Made by a program: the position numbers and the translations under genes. Positions 1 through 8,940 of a DNA stretch of 64,000 bases are shown here, piece by piece (positions within the stretch are counted from its first letter, which is position 1; the number at the start of each line of letters is the position of its first letter). The notes under the pieces were generated by a model that saw only the letters and a program-made list of their open reading frames with translations, searched no databases and was not told where the DNA came from. Source of the stretch: Mesobacterium_A sp034670065 (GTDB lineage Bacteria; Pseudomonadota; Alphaproteobacteria; Rhodobacterales; Rhodobacteraceae); contig JAXMOG010000008.1 in NCBI GenBank assembly GCA_034670065.1, forward strand, positions 106,308 to 170,307, given 5' to 3'.

Positions 1-187
1 TTGGCTTCTGACTGTCTTCCAGGCCCCATTTGTGGATGCCTTCTTGCGCATCGTGGATATCGCCATCGAAAAACCGGCCGTGATCAGAATAGTAAAGGAT
101 CTGACCAATCGTCGAACACGCGCACTTTGGCACAACGCGGTACACCACGCTTTCGCTTTCCGTCATCCAAGTGCCGGGAAACCCCAT
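1..187 (-). CDS. Sulfotransferase family protein, N-terminal part (runs off the left edge)
   Basis: The reverse strand reads an open frame from ATG at 187 to the left edge (62 residues visible). The start is backed by an AGAGG-type ribosome binding site about eight bases upstream. The stretch VVPKCACST (residues 18-26) resembles the 5'-phosphosulfate-binding loop at the N-terminus of Golgi-type/roseobacterial sulfotransferases, which transfer sulfate from PAPS to a sugar or other acceptor. The following YYSDHGRFFDGDIHDA stretch also looks like this family. It diverges from a GT14-type glycosyltransferase 140 bases away, so the two may act on the same surface glycan; that link is inference. 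Most of the protein lies outside the window, so the C-terminal PAPS-binding motifs cannot be checked. Confidence 0.72.
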   Translation of the reverse strand, partial: MGFPGTWMTESESVVYRVVPKCACSTIGQILYYSDHGRFFDGDIHDAQEGIHKWGLEDSQKP

Positions 188-327
188 TTCGTGCCTCTTT
201 TCCGGTAACAATAGCCAAAGCGGCCTATCCCACATCACCCAGATGCGGTAAAATCCCGGTTAGTTTCGTTAGTTGTCCGCCTATCTTCGGGATCAATAGG
301 GCATAATTAGGGCGGATTGTTTCTTGC

Positions 328-1905
328 ATGGCTAAAATCGCTTTCCTCTTGCTGGCCCACAAGGCCCCAAAGGATGTGATCAGACAGGCAGAGGTTTTAA
401 CCTCCGTCGGTGACTATGTGGCCATTCACTATGACGCCAGCGCGCCAGCAGCTGAATACCAAGAAATTCGGGCCGCTTTGTCAAACAATCCCAACGTCAC
501 CTTCACAAAACGGCGCATTCGATGTGGTTGGGGGGAATGGAGCCTTGTTGATGCATCATTGCAAACCGCCAGCGCCGCCTTGGAGGCTTTTGCAAAAGCC
601 TCGCACTTCTACTTGGTCTCGGGTGATTGCGCCCCGGTAAAATCCGCCGAATACCTGCATCGAACACTTGATGAACAGGACAAGGATTTCATCGAAAGCG
701 TCGACTACTTCGAGTCCAATTGGATCAAAACAGGTATGCGTTCTGAACGTCTGATCTACCGACACTTCGTGAACGAACGTCGGCACAAGAAGCTGTTTTA
801 CACACTTCTGAAAGTGCAAAAAACACTGGGGCTGTCGCGCAAAATTCCACAAGGTCTGGATATGATGATTGGCAGCCAATGGTGGTGCCTAAGACGCCGA
901 ACCTTGGAAGCAATTTGTGACTTCATCGAAGGCCGCCCTGATATTGTGCGCTTCTTCAAGACGACCTGGATTCCGGATGAGACGTTCTTTCAAACCATCG
1001 TCCGGCATTTGGTTCCAAGCAACGAGATTGATAGCCGGTCTCCGACTTTCCTGATGTTTTCTGACTACGGACTGCCGGTGACATTTTACAATGACCATTA
1101 TGAACTGTTGGCAGCGCAAAACTACTTCTTCGCGCGCAAGATCAGCCAAGATGCCAACGACCTAAAGATCAAGCTGACCACCTTGTTTCAAAGCGGTCCT
1201 TCCGCCCAGGAAACGTCTGACGAAGGGCGCGCCCTTTACACCTATGTTACCGGCAAAGGGCGGGTCGGGCGCCGCGTGGCCCCTCGTTTCTGGGAAACAG
1301 CCGCAGATCTTGGCCCAGAAAGAGAGCTGTCGATTATCGTCTGCAAGAAATGGCATGTCGGCAAACGTCTGGCCAACGCCATCACCCAGGCAACCGGTAT
1401 TCCCAACGCATTGTACTTGTTTAACGAAAAGACATCCCATTTGCCCCCCTTGGGCGGTATCGAATCGACACTGGCCAAACGCAGGCGCCACAAAGCCTCG
1501 CTTTTGTCATTGCTGTTTGATCACTACGATTCAAATAGGCTGGTGATATGTCTGGACCCAAATGATGCAGCCACGCTGAAAGACCTTGCAAAGCAGTCTT
1601 CGGGGCTGCGCATTCTGGAAGTCGCGTGCCACTACGACGATGCCTATCTGGCAGGTCATGCGCAGCGGCTAGGGTTGATATCGCAAACGACACCGCACCA
1701 ACGTATGGCAGAGCTGAAACACGACATCCGAGACGACATCGCGCTGGAATTCAAACAGATACGGCAAATCGCACCCGATGCCCTTTCACGGGTTGATGAA
1801 ACCTCTGAAAAAATGGTCAATGCACGCGCGCTGTGCGAGTTTCTGGCTATACCTGCGCAAGCCGGGCAAAAACTGGCAACACTTCCAAACCTGTTTTCCG
1901 ACTAA
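328..1905 (+). CDS. GT14-type beta-1,6-N-acetylglucosaminyltransferase (core-2/I-branching family)
   Basis: A 525-residue soluble protein. Its first ~280 residues fit the 'Branch' glycosyltransferase family GT14: an N-terminal AFLLLAHK strand, a HYDASAP segment, the YLVSGDCAPVKS stretch, a QWWCLRR segment, and IPDETFFQT, where the Glu matches the family's catalytic base. In this family UDP-GlcNAc is the donor. The C-terminal ~230 residues form a second domain seen on bacterial relatives (DUF5927/5928-like) with no function I can assign. The start at 328 follows a 140-base divergent spacer shared with the sulfotransferase gene. A glycosyltransferase next to a sulfotransferase suggests synthesis of a modified surface or capsular glycan. 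The family call is firm; donor and acceptor are inferred from the family. Confidence 0.82.
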   Translation: MAKIAFLLLAHKAPKDVIRQAEVLTSVGDYVAIHYDASAPAAEYQEIRAALSNNPNVTFTKRRIRCGWGEWSLVDASLQTASAALEAFAKASHFYLVSGDCAPVKSAEYLHRTLDEQDKDFIESVDYFESNWIKTGMRSERLIYRHFVNERRHKKLFYTLLKVQKTLGLSRKIPQGLDMMIGSQWWCLRRRTLEAICDFIEGRPDIVRFFKTTWIPDETFFQTIVRHLVPSNEIDSRSPTFLMFSDYGLPVTFYNDHYELLAAQNYFFARKISQDANDLKIKLTTLFQSGPSAQETSDEGRALYTYVTGKGRVGRRVAPRFWETAADLGPERELSIIVCKKWHVGKRLANAITQATGIPNALYLFNEKTSHLPPLGGIESTLAKRRRHKASLLSLLFDHYDSNRLVICLDPNDAATLKDLAKQSSGLRILEVACHYDDAYLAGHAQRLGLISQTTPHQRMAELKHDIRDDIALEFKQIRQIAPDALSRVDETSEKMVNARALCEFLAIPAQAGQKLATLPNLFSD

Positions 1906-1916
1906 GGACTCCGGAC

Positions 1917-2288
1917 ATGGCTTATACCTACGACGATCAGAATATTTTTGCCAAAATTCTACGTGGCGAGATCCCAAACTCCACTGTTCTGGAAACCGAA
2001 TACTCGCTGGCATTTCGCGATATCTACCCACAGGCGCCGGTCCACATCTTGGTCATTCCCAAAGGGCCATATGTCTGCTTTGACCATTTCGCCCAAACCG
2101 CCAGCGATGCTGAAATCCTGGATTTCAATCGGACGGTTGGCAAGGTTTGCGAAATGGAAGGTCTGGAACAAGACGGTTTTCGCATCATCTCGAATGCTGG
2201 CGAAACTGGTGTGCAGGAAGTACCGCATCTGCACATTCATATTCTGGCGGGCCGTCCATTGGGCCGCATGTTACAAAAAGCTGTCTGA
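1917..2288 (+). CDS. HIT family nucleotide-binding hydrolase (HINT-like)
   Basis: A 123-residue histidine-triad protein. The triad HLHIH (His104, His106, His108) lies near the C-terminus, where the HINT branch carries its phosphoramidate-hydrolase active site. The N-terminal IFAKILRGEIP segment is also typical. HINT enzymes hydrolyse AMP-lysine or adenosine phosphoramidates in the cytosol; the physiological substrate is not known. The start at 1917 gives the normal family length and lies 11 bases after the preceding glycosyltransferase stop. Longer upstream reading would overlap that gene with unrelated sequence. The gene probably shares the glycosyltransferase transcript and ends at a palindromic terminator. 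Confidence 0.9.
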   Translation: MAYTYDDQNIFAKILRGEIPNSTVLETEYSLAFRDIYPQAPVHILVIPKGPYVCFDHFAQTASDAEILDFNRTVGKVCEMEGLEQDGFRIISNAGETGVQEVPHLHIHILAGRPLGRMLQKAV

Positions 2289-2348
2289 TCTAAGAATCCT
2301 GAGAAGCGCTAGGTTAAGCCTCGCGCGCTCGTCACGCTCAGTTTTGGG

Positions 2349-2368
2349 ACGGCCTGAATTCAGGCCGT
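2349..2368. terminator. Bidirectional hairpin terminator between the HIT gene and the ABC ATPase gene
   Basis: A perfect 20-base inverted repeat (acggcctgaa / ttcaggccgt) followed by TTTT on the plus strand, between two convergent genes. It overlaps the last codons of the reverse-strand ABC gene. Confidence 0.75.
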
Positions 2369-3280
2369 TTTAGCCGTCAGTGACAGAAATACATCCTCCA
2401 GATCCGCTTGTTCTGTTTTGACATCGCGAATGCTGATCCCTGCGGTTTGCACACCCTGAAGCACTTGCTCGGCAGAGGTTTGACGAGCACGATAGTACAG
2501 CTCCAACGACCCATCATTGCGCTGTTGTGCCGTGACCCCGGCAATGTCTGGAAGCTGCTGTAGCGGCGCGCCCGGCGTGATGATCATGGTCTTGCCATCC
2601 AACTGGCCCAGCAAATTGGATGTACTGTCACGCGCAACCACACTGCCCTTGTCGATAATGGCGATTTCATCGCACATCTCCTCGGCCTCTTCGAGGTAAT
2701 GCGTTGTTAGAATGATTGTCGTGCCGCGCTCTTTGTTCAGACGTCGAACGTTTTCCCACAGCATTTGCCGCAAAGAGATATCAACCCCGGCAGTGGGTTC
2801 ATCCAACACCAAAACTTGCGGATTGTGCACCAGCGCCTTGCCCAGCAACAACCGGCGGCGCATCCCGCCAGACAAGGTTCGGGCGTATGCCTCGGCCTTG
2901 TCGGACAGATCGATCAACTCAAGAATCTCATCTGTCTGGCGCTTTGCTTTCGGCACGCCATACAGGCCAGCCTGAACATCCAATGCCGCGCGCGGAGAGA
3001 GAAACGGGTCGATATTCAATTCTTGTGGCATCACCCCGATAGAGGCCCGCGACTGTCGTGGATTAACATCCTGATCCCAGCCCCAAATCGTGACCCGGCC
3101 AGATGACTTTACGACGAGACCGGCCAGAATATTGATCATAGTGGATTTGCCCGCGCCGTTTGGCCCCAGCAATCCAAAAACACTGCCTTGCGGAACAGTC
3201 AGGTCCACGCCTTTCAGCGCTTCCTTCCCGCCTGCATAGGTCTTACGCAGTGATTCAATGCGGATCGCGTCCTGTGTCAT
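2360..3280 (-). CDS. ABC transporter ATP-binding protein (CcmA/NodI-like exporter ATPase)
   Basis: A 306-residue ABC ATPase. Visible motifs are Walker A GLLGPNGAGKST (about 37-48), signature LSGGM (136-140), Walker B VLVLDEPTAG (about 156-165) and a switch His in ILTTHYLEEAEEM. The order and the ~80-residue C-terminal extension match the ATPase partners of ABC-2 type exporters (drug, lipid or polysaccharide efflux). No ABC-2 permease is adjacent inside the window, so the cargo is unknown. The start at 3280 gives MTQDAIRIE; an alternative in-frame ATG at 3313 would add 11 residues, and neither has a strong ribosome binding site. The gene diverges from the zf-CHCC gene. Confidence 0.85.
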   Translation of the reverse strand: MTQDAIRIESLRKTYAGGKEALKGVDLTVPQGSVFGLLGPNGAGKSTMINILAGLVVKSSGRVTIWGWDQDVNPRQSRASIGVMPQELNIDPFLSPRAALDVQAGLYGVPKAKRQTDEILELIDLSDKAEAYARTLSGGMRRRLLLGKALVHNPQVLVLDEPTAGVDISLRQMLWENVRRLNKERGTTIILTTHYLEEAEEMCDEIAIIDKGSVVARDSTSNLLGQLDGKTMIITPGAPLQQLPDIAGVTAQQRNDGSLELYYRARQTSAEQVLQGVQTAGISIRDVKTEQADLEDVFLSLTAKTA

Positions 3281-3354
3281 GCCCGACTTGCCCCCGGCGT
3301 TTGGTTTGGTCATAACGCAGGTAGTGCAAAGCCAGCCAAAAGGGAACGGAGCGC

Positions 3355-3534
3355 ATGACCACACAAGCGCCGGAAACCAAAATAGTAGACAGCTATCGTA
3401 TTGCGTGCGACGGCGGCGATGGTGCTTTGGGGCATCCCCGTGTCTGGTTACAGATACCCCATGACAGCGGCCAGGTCGTTTGCCCGTATTGCGATGCCTG
3501 CTACGTGCACAAAGACAAAGCGACAGAAGCGTAA
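3355..3534 (+). CDS. zf-CHCC zinc-finger protein (NDUFS6-like)
   Basis: A 59-residue protein with the spaced set Cys18, His27, Cys43 and Cys46 (IACDGG ... LGHPRVWL ... VVCPYCDACY). This is the zf-CHCC signature shared with the mitochondrial complex I subunit NDUFS6. Small free-standing copies are widespread in alphaproteobacteria and are thought to bind zinc and possibly act in complex I assembly. That role is from family knowledge; nothing nearby in the window is a complex I gene. A further Cys49 is outside the signature. The gene diverges from the ABC ATPase gene. Confidence 0.88.
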   Translation: MTTQAPETKIVDSYRIACDGGDGALGHPRVWLQIPHDSGQVVCPYCDACYVHKDKATEA

Positions 3535-3788
3535 CACCGCTGTTTCGCTGAAGCCGCTGAGACTGGACGTAAAACGGTGCCAGACCGTTGAGATATGCGT
3601 ATAGCGCATTGATCTTTGCGTTCGGGTAACACCCATACCCATACGAAATTCCCATTCGCCAACGCACCAGGCTTTTTCGGAAGCCTGCGATTCTTTGGCC
3701 TTATGCTGTGCTGCGATGAAAAGAGCGACTGGCAGCAAGTATCGGAACATGGCACACAATGGGTGCACAACGAACTAGGGGCGCGCAT
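3535..3788. other. Intergenic region upstream of polA
   Basis: About 250 bases with no gene I can support. A reverse-strand frame begins with a hydrophobic segment but continues as unconvincing sequence through the zf-CHCC gene. The polA ribosome binding site (TAGGGG, just upstream of 3789) lies at its right end. Confidence 0.5.
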
Positions 3789-6599
3789 ATGTCTATGAAT
3801 TTCGGCAAGGGCTGTCATCTGCACCTGATTGACGGGTCCGCATTTATTTTCCGCGCGTACCATGCCTTGCCTCCCCTGACGCGCAAATCCGATGGCTTGC
3901 CAATTGGGGCAGTGGCCGGGTTCTGCAATATGCTGCAGCGCTATGTTGAAGGAAACACAGGCCCGGATGCCCCCACGCACGTGGCCGTGATCTTTGACAA
4001 GGGCAGCCACACGTTCCGCAACGATATGTACGATCTGTACAAAGCCAACCGCGAAGCGATGCCCGAAGATCTGCGGCCCCAGATGCCGCTGACACGTGAA
4101 GCGACCAAAGCCTTCAACATCGCTTGCAAAGAGCTGGAAGGCTTTGAAGCCGATGACATCATCGCAACCCTGTCTTGCCAAGCGCGCGATGCCGGAGGCC
4201 GCGTGACGATCATCAGTTCAGACAAAGATCTGATGCAGTTGGTGGGCGACGGTGTTGAAATGCTGGACGCCATGAAAAATCGCCGGATCGACAGAGACGG
4301 TGTCATTGAAAAGTTCGGCGTCGGGCCAGAGCGCGTGGTTGATGTGCAGGCGCTGGCTGGCGATAGCGTTGATAACGTGCCCGGTGCGCCCGGAATCGGA
4401 ATCAAGACCGCTGCATTGCTGATCAACGAATTCGGCAATCTGGAAGATCTGCTGGACCGGGCTGAAGAGATCAAACAGCCCAAACGACGCCAAACGCTGA
4501 TAGAAAAACGCGATCAGATCGAACTGTCCAAAAGGTTGGTTCAGCTGGATTGTGAAACGCCACTGGATTTCACGTTGGATGATCTTGAAGTCGTCGATCC
4601 AGACCCGGAAACACTGTTGGGTTTCTTAGCCCAGATGGAATTCCGTACATTGACCAATCGGGTGGCGAACGCCTTGGGCGCCGAAGCCCCCGTAATCGAA
4701 GACAACGTACAAACCGCACCAACCGGTGACAGTGCGCCCGCACCAGAATGGCCCGCGATTGATGCGTCCAAATATGAATGCGTGCGCGACATGGATCGTT
4801 TGCGGGAATGGATCGCCAAGGCCAATGACATAGGGTGGGTCGCTGTTGATACCGAAACCACAGGTCTGAACGAAATGCGCGCGGACCTTGTTGGTGTTTG
4901 CCTGTCCATCGAACCCGGCGAAGCGTGCTATATCCCGCTTACCCATAAAACCGGCAACGCGGATGACCTGTTCGGCACGGATGATTTGGCCGAAGGGCAA
5001 ATCCCGCTAAACGATGCACTGGCCGCTTTGAAGCCAATGTTGGAAGACCCGGCTGTTCTGAAAATCGGCCAGAACATGAAATATGATGCCAAGCTGCTGG
5101 CGCGGTACGGCGTTCGTATCGCCCCGATCGATGATACGATGCTGATGTCGTACGCTTTGCACGGTGGTGAACATAACCACGGCATGGATTTGATCAGCGA
5201 AAAATATCTGGGCCACAAACCCATCCCGATCAAAGAACTTTTGGGAACCGGCAAAAGCCAGATCACCTTTGATCGTGTTCCAATTGACGACGCCGTAAAA
5301 TACGCGGCCGAGGATGCCGACGTTACCCTGCGTCTATGGCATGTTTTCAAACCGCAGCTTCACCGCAGCAAAGTAACCCGCGTTTACGAAGGTTTGGAAC
5401 GGCCCTTGGTTTCGGTGCTGACCGACATGGAGATGTCTGGCATCAAGGTTGATCGTGACACGCTGTCCCGTATGTCCAACACGTTCGCTCAAAAAATGGC
5501 CGGGCTCGAAGCCGAAATTCACGAACTGGCCGGCGAAACCTTCAATGTGGGTTCGCCCGCTCAGGTGGGCGAAATCCTGTTTGAAAAAATGTCATTGCCC
5601 GGTGGCACCAAGGGCAAGACTGGCAAGTATTCCACCCCTGCCGACGTTCTAGAGGATTTGGCCACAGAACACGATTTGCCCGCCCGCGTTTTGGATTGGC
5701 GACAGTTGCAAAAACTGAAATCGACCTACACCGATGCCTTGCAAGATCACATCAACCCCGAAACCGGGCGGGTGCACACCTCCTATGTGATTTCCGGGGC
5801 AAACACTGGCCGCTTGGCTTCTACTGATCCAAACCTTCAGAACATTCCTGTTCGCTCAGAAGAAGGCCGCCGCATCCGCGAAGCCTTTGTTGCTGAGGAA
5901 GGAAAAACACTGGTTTCACTTGATTACTCCCAGATCGAGTTGCGCATTCTGGCACATATTGCGGATATCGAAGCGCTGAAACTTGCTTTCCGCGATGGGC
6001 AAGACATTCATGCCGCTACCGCATCAGAAATGTTTGGTGTTCCCTTGGATGAGATGACGCCAGACGTGCGCCGCCAAGCCAAGGCGATCAATTTCGGCGT
6101 GATTTATGGCATCAGTGGCTTTGGTTTGGCCCGAAATCTGCGAATTCCAAGAGCCGAAGCGCAAGGCTTCATCGACCGGTATTTTGAACGGTTCCCCGGC
6201 ATCAAAACCTACATGGATGCAACGGTCGAATTCGCCAAACAGAACCAGCGTGTTGAAACCCTGTTTGGGCGGGTCATCCACACGCCGGAAATTGCGGCCA
6301 AAGGCCCGCGCGCCGGGTTTGCCAAACGTGCCGCCATCAACGCCCCTATTCAGGGCACCGCAGCCGACATCATCCGCCGCGCCATGATCCAAATGCCAGA
6401 TGCCATCGCGGATCTACCGGCCAAAATGCTGTTGCAGGTTCACGACGAACTACTGTTCGAAGTGGAAGACAGCGCCGTGGACGATCTGATCACCGTTGCG
6501 CGCCGCGTGATGGAAGGGGCCGCAGAACCGATTGTGAAACTGGATGTGCCATTGATTGTCGATGCTGGAAAAGGGGCCAATTGGGCAGAAGCGCACTGA
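3789..6599 (+). CDS. polA: DNA polymerase I
   Basis: A 936-residue three-domain family A DNA polymerase that fills gaps and removes RNA primers during repair and lagging-strand synthesis. The N-terminal ~290 residues are the 5'-3' exonuclease (LIDGSAFIFRAYHA; ISSDKDLMQLV). A proofreading 3'-5' exonuclease follows with its acidic pair intact in AVDTETTG (about 352-359). The polymerase domain shows motif A (SLDYSQIELRIL, about 709-720), motif B (RRQAKAINFGVIYG, about 761-774) and motif C (QVHDELLFE, about 882-890). The start at 3789 has a TAGGGG ribosome binding site; a longer frame from 3759 would add ten unlikely residues. All three activities look functional. The length is normal for alphaproteobacteria. 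Confidence 0.97.
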   Translation: MSMNFGKGCHLHLIDGSAFIFRAYHALPPLTRKSDGLPIGAVAGFCNMLQRYVEGNTGPDAPTHVAVIFDKGSHTFRNDMYDLYKANREAMPEDLRPQMPLTREATKAFNIACKELEGFEADDIIATLSCQARDAGGRVTIISSDKDLMQLVGDGVEMLDAMKNRRIDRDGVIEKFGVGPERVVDVQALAGDSVDNVPGAPGIGIKTAALLINEFGNLEDLLDRAEEIKQPKRRQTLIEKRDQIELSKRLVQLDCETPLDFTLDDLEVVDPDPETLLGFLAQMEFRTLTNRVANALGAEAPVIEDNVQTAPTGDSAPAPEWPAIDASKYECVRDMDRLREWIAKANDIGWVAVDTETTGLNEMRADLVGVCLSIEPGEACYIPLTHKTGNADDLFGTDDLAEGQIPLNDALAALKPMLEDPAVLKIGQNMKYDAKLLARYGVRIAPIDDTMLMSYALHGGEHNHGMDLISEKYLGHKPIPIKELLGTGKSQITFDRVPIDDAVKYAAEDADVTLRLWHVFKPQLHRSKVTRVYEGLERPLVSVLTDMEMSGIKVDRDTLSRMSNTFAQKMAGLEAEIHELAGETFNVGSPAQVGEILFEKMSLPGGTKGKTGKYSTPADVLEDLATEHDLPARVLDWRQLQKLKSTYTDALQDHINPETGRVHTSYVISGANTGRLASTDPNLQNIPVRSEEGRRIREAFVAEEGKTLVSLDYSQIELRILAHIADIEALKLAFRDGQDIHAATASEMFGVPLDEMTPDVRRQAKAINFGVIYGISGFGLARNLRIPRAEAQGFIDRYFERFPGIKTYMDATVEFAKQNQRVETLFGRVIHTPEIAAKGPRAGFAKRAAINAPIQGTAADIIRRAMIQMPDAIADLPAKMLLQVHDELLFEVEDSAVDDLITVARRVMEGAAEPIVKLDVPLIVDAGKGANWAEAH

Positions 6600-6625
6600 T
6601 CCATACGGCCATTCCAAATGGATCA

Positions 6626-6646
6626 GACGGCTGAATATCAGCCGTC
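6626..6646. terminator. Hairpin between convergent polA and MarR genes
   Basis: Nine-base perfect stem gacggctga / tcagccgtc with a three-base loop, overlapping the end of the reverse-strand MarR gene. Likely stops transcription from both sides; no long T-run. Confidence 0.55.
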
Positions 6647-7078
6647 CACTTCCAACTTGACCCGAAGTTCGCGCAGAACCGGAAGCGCCGCGCGCACTTT
6701 TTCTTCTCCAAGTTCGACAACAAGTTCGTTGATCAATGGCGCAATCACATCCAGCGCAGCATCCCGCGCACGCACACCTGCTGGGCTGATCGCAACCATC
6801 TTGCGGCGCGCATCATCCCAATCTGGCCGGATATGGATATATCCAGCATCTTCCAGCTTGTGCAGGGTATTGGTCATTGCGCCCCGCGTGACGTGAAAGC
6901 TTTTGGCCAATTGTGCTGGGGTCCGCTCTCCGGAAAACCGTGCCAGGTGGTTCAACACCGAAAAATGAGAAATTTCCATTCGGTTGGGCATCACACGCGT
7001 CAACCGGTTCCGAACCAGCTGGTCCGCTGTCAGAAGTTCGCTGAAAAGCGAAATGGCAAGGGCGCTGTTATCACTCAT
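6638..7078 (-). CDS. MarR family transcriptional regulator
   Basis: A 146-residue winged-helix regulator. The central part (about 30-100) holds the MarR DNA-binding domain: HFSVLNHLARFSGERTPAQLA, then the recognition helix region FHVTRGAMTNTLHKLEDAGYI and the wing RPDWDDARRKMVAISPAG, a typical MarR 'D-x-R' wing. N- and C-terminal helices would form the dimer interface. The start at 7078 overlaps the end of the upstream nitrilase-family gene by eight bases, so the two are probably co-transcribed with grxC. The regulated genes cannot be read from sequence. No sensing cysteine is evident. Confidence 0.9.
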   Translation of the reverse strand: MSDNSALAISLFSELLTADQLVRNRLTRVMPNRMEISHFSVLNHLARFSGERTPAQLAKSFHVTRGAMTNTLHKLEDAGYIHIRPDWDDARRKMVAISPAGVRARDAALDVIAPLINELVVELGEEKVRAALPVLRELRVKLEVDG

Positions 7079-7910
7079 GCGGGCCGCTGTATTTTCTATC
7101 GTGCTGTAAAGACGGAATTTTCTGTCTCGCTTGTTGCACAGCATCCATCGAAAGGTCAACAAAACCGATGTTTTGGTCAGTTTTCATGTCCAAAATCACC
7201 TCTCCCCAGGGCGAGACGACCATAGAATGCCCATAGGTTGTTCGCGCCCGGCCCCGCGTTGCAACATGAGCCCCGCACTGCGCCGGTGCCAAAACCCAAG
7301 CACCGTTTTCAATGGCCCGCGCCCGCAACAACGGCTCCCAATGCATTGGCCCTGTACCCGGGCTGAAAGCAGACGGAACTGTCAGGATTTCGGCCCCCGC
7401 TTGGGCCAACCCACGAAACAAGTACGGAAACCGCACATCATAGCAAATCGTCATGCCGATTTTGCCAAACGGTGTTTCGGCCAAAACCGCCTGATCGCCC
7501 GGCGCATAACCCGCAGATTCGCGATAGGTCTCTGTCTCTGACACCTGCACATCGAACATATGCATTTTGTCGTATTGCGCGTGAATCACGCCATCAGGCG
7601 ATATCAGGAAGGACCTGTTCACAAACCGCTCTTCCGGAGGATCAGACTTCAGGGCCAAAGACCCAATAAGCAGCCACACACCATATAATGCCGCTGCCTC
7701 TTGCAAGGCAGGCAGGGTTTCATCTTCATCCTGTCGGCGCAAAACCTGTGATTGATGCGTGCGACTGGCCGAAACGCAGTTTGTCACCTCGGGCGTCAGT
7801 ACAAATTGCGCGCCGCCCTCCACGGCCTGTTCAAGACCGCGAAGTACAACGCGCAAATTGTCAGCCGGATCGTCTGAAGACGTCAGTTGTAGCAGCGCTG
7901 TCCGCATCAA
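7071..7910 (-). CDS. Carbon-nitrogen hydrolase (Nit1/Nit2-like omega-amidase family)
   Basis: A 279-residue nitrilase-fold amidase. The catalytic triad is present: Glu41 in VLTPEVTN, Lys115 in QYDKMHMFD and Cys156 in GMTICYDVRFPYLFRGLA. Family members closest to this pattern hydrolyse omega-amides such as deaminated glutathione or alpha-ketoglutaramate in the cytosol, a repair function that would fit its neighbour glutaredoxin. Substrate assignment is inference. Its start codon overlaps the grxC stop (ATGA), so the two are translationally coupled; a second in-frame ATG follows immediately. The MarR gene overlaps its 3' end. Confidence 0.9.
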   Translation of the reverse strand: MMRTALLQLTSSDDPADNLRVVLRGLEQAVEGGAQFVLTPEVTNCVSASRTHQSQVLRRQDEDETLPALQEAAALYGVWLLIGSLALKSDPPEERFVNRSFLISPDGVIHAQYDKMHMFDVQVSETETYRESAGYAPGDQAVLAETPFGKIGMTICYDVRFPYLFRGLAQAGAEILTVPSAFSPGTGPMHWEPLLRARAIENGAWVLAPAQCGAHVATRGRARTTYGHSMVVSPWGEVILDMKTDQNIGFVDLSMDAVQQARQKIPSLQHDRKYSGPHE

Positions 7911-8164
7911 ATGGCCAGCAACGGGTCCAGCTTGCCCGCGCGTTCCAGCGCATACAGCTCGTCACACCCACCGACGTGGGTTTCACCAATAAAGATCTGC
8001 GGAACGGTTCGCCCACCGTTGGCCCGCTGAATCATCTCAGACTTGCGACCCGGATCCGTTAAAACGTTGATTTCAGAGAAGCTGACGCCCTTCTGGGTCA
8101 ATAATCGTTTGGCCGCATGGCAAAACCCGCACAGGGGCGAGCTGTAGATTTCGACTGGTTGCAT
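7907..8164 (-). CDS. grxC: Glutaredoxin 3
   Basis: An 85-residue monomeric dithiol glutaredoxin that uses glutathione to reduce protein disulfides in the cytosol. The active site is CGFC (Cys12-Cys15). The glutathione-binding TVPQIFIGETHVGGCDEL segment follows, including the cis-Pro. The start at 8164 gives the family's usual length; an upstream ATG four codons earlier is less typical. It overlaps the amidase start by four bases and lies 30 bases after comF, so comF, grxC, the amidase and the MarR gene probably form one reverse-strand transcript. Confidence 0.93.
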   Translation of the reverse strand: MQPVEIYSSPLCGFCHAAKRLLTQKGVSFSEINVLTDPGRKSEMIQRANGGRTVPQIFIGETHVGGCDELYALERAGKLDPLLAI

Positions 8165-8194
8165 AGAGTTCCTCATCGCGTTGTTGAGGGTAAC

Positions 8195-8926
8195 TTAAGC
8201 ATCCTTGGCAACGCGCGCTAGAACGACAGCGCAAACTTCTTTTGCGCCCGCAGAAAATGCTGCTTCTGTAGTCGCTGCCAGCGTTGCACCAGAGGTCATG
8301 ACATCATCCACAATGACAACCGGACGTCCCGCTAACAAAGACCCAAAGCGAGGATGGGGTCGAATAGCGTTCGACAGTGTTTCAAACCGGGCATCACGGC
8401 TTTGGCCATCAAGTGATGGTGTCCGCTTTGCCCGAATCAGCGCTTCGGGCGCCCATTCGGTGTTTAGCTCTTGCCCCAGTGCCTTGGCCAATAACGCAGA
8501 CTGATTGTAACGCCGCTTGGCCAACCGCAACAAATGAGATGGCACTGGCACAAACACGGTATCCGGTTTCATCAATGGCGCGGCTATCCGAGCCATCCAC
8601 TGTGCCGCCGGCCTGACAATGTCGTGGCGATCGCCATGCTTCAGGGCAAGAACCAGTTTCTTGCCGGTTCCACGATAGACCAACGCCGCCCGCCCACGCG
8701 ACCACGGCCGTGCAATCTTTAGACAATCATCGCATTGCAACGGCGTATCGTCCGCCTCGCCCAGCAATGGTGTGCCACAAGTGTCGCATATCGCGCCCGC
8801 AACAAATGAAGCGTCCCGCCAGCACCGCCCACACAATCCATAATCCGCCTCGACAGCTGCATCACAGGTCAGACATTGTGGCGGGTACAAGACATGCAGT
8901 GTGGTTTGCAACAGACCGCCCAGCAT
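8195..8926 (-). CDS. comF: ComF family protein (double zinc ribbon plus phosphoribosyltransferase-like domain)
   Basis: A 243-residue ComF-type protein. The N-terminus has four Cys pairs (18/21, 32/35, 47/50, 65/68) forming two zinc ribbons. The C-terminus is a PRTase fold with the PRPP-binding loop VVIVDDVMTSGAT. ComF proteins are needed for single-strand DNA import or replication restart during natural transformation in several bacteria, although many carriers are not known to be competent. It diverges from a methyltransferase gene 15 bases away and heads the grxC cluster. The family call is firm; a competence role here is unproven. Confidence 0.92.
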   Translation of the reverse strand: MLGGLLQTTLHVLYPPQCLTCDAAVEADYGLCGRCWRDASFVAGAICDTCGTPLLGEADDTPLQCDDCLKIARPWSRGRAALVYRGTGKKLVLALKHGDRHDIVRPAAQWMARIAAPLMKPDTVFVPVPSHLLRLAKRRYNQSALLAKALGQELNTEWAPEALIRAKRTPSLDGQSRDARFETLSNAIRPHPRFGSLLAGRPVVIVDDVMTSGATLAATTEAAFSAGAKEVCAVVLARVAKDA

Positions 8927-8940
8927 TCTAAACCCTCGCT

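Noticed and set aside
1..306. Plus-strand frame at the left edge
   Set aside because: Its composition is unlike a protein, and the reverse strand of 1-187 encodes a recognisable sulfotransferase start.
3448..3768. Reverse-strand frame with a hydrophobic start between the zf-CHCC gene and polA
   Set aside because: It runs through the zf-CHCC coding region, has no family features after the first ~15 residues and lacks a ribosome binding site.
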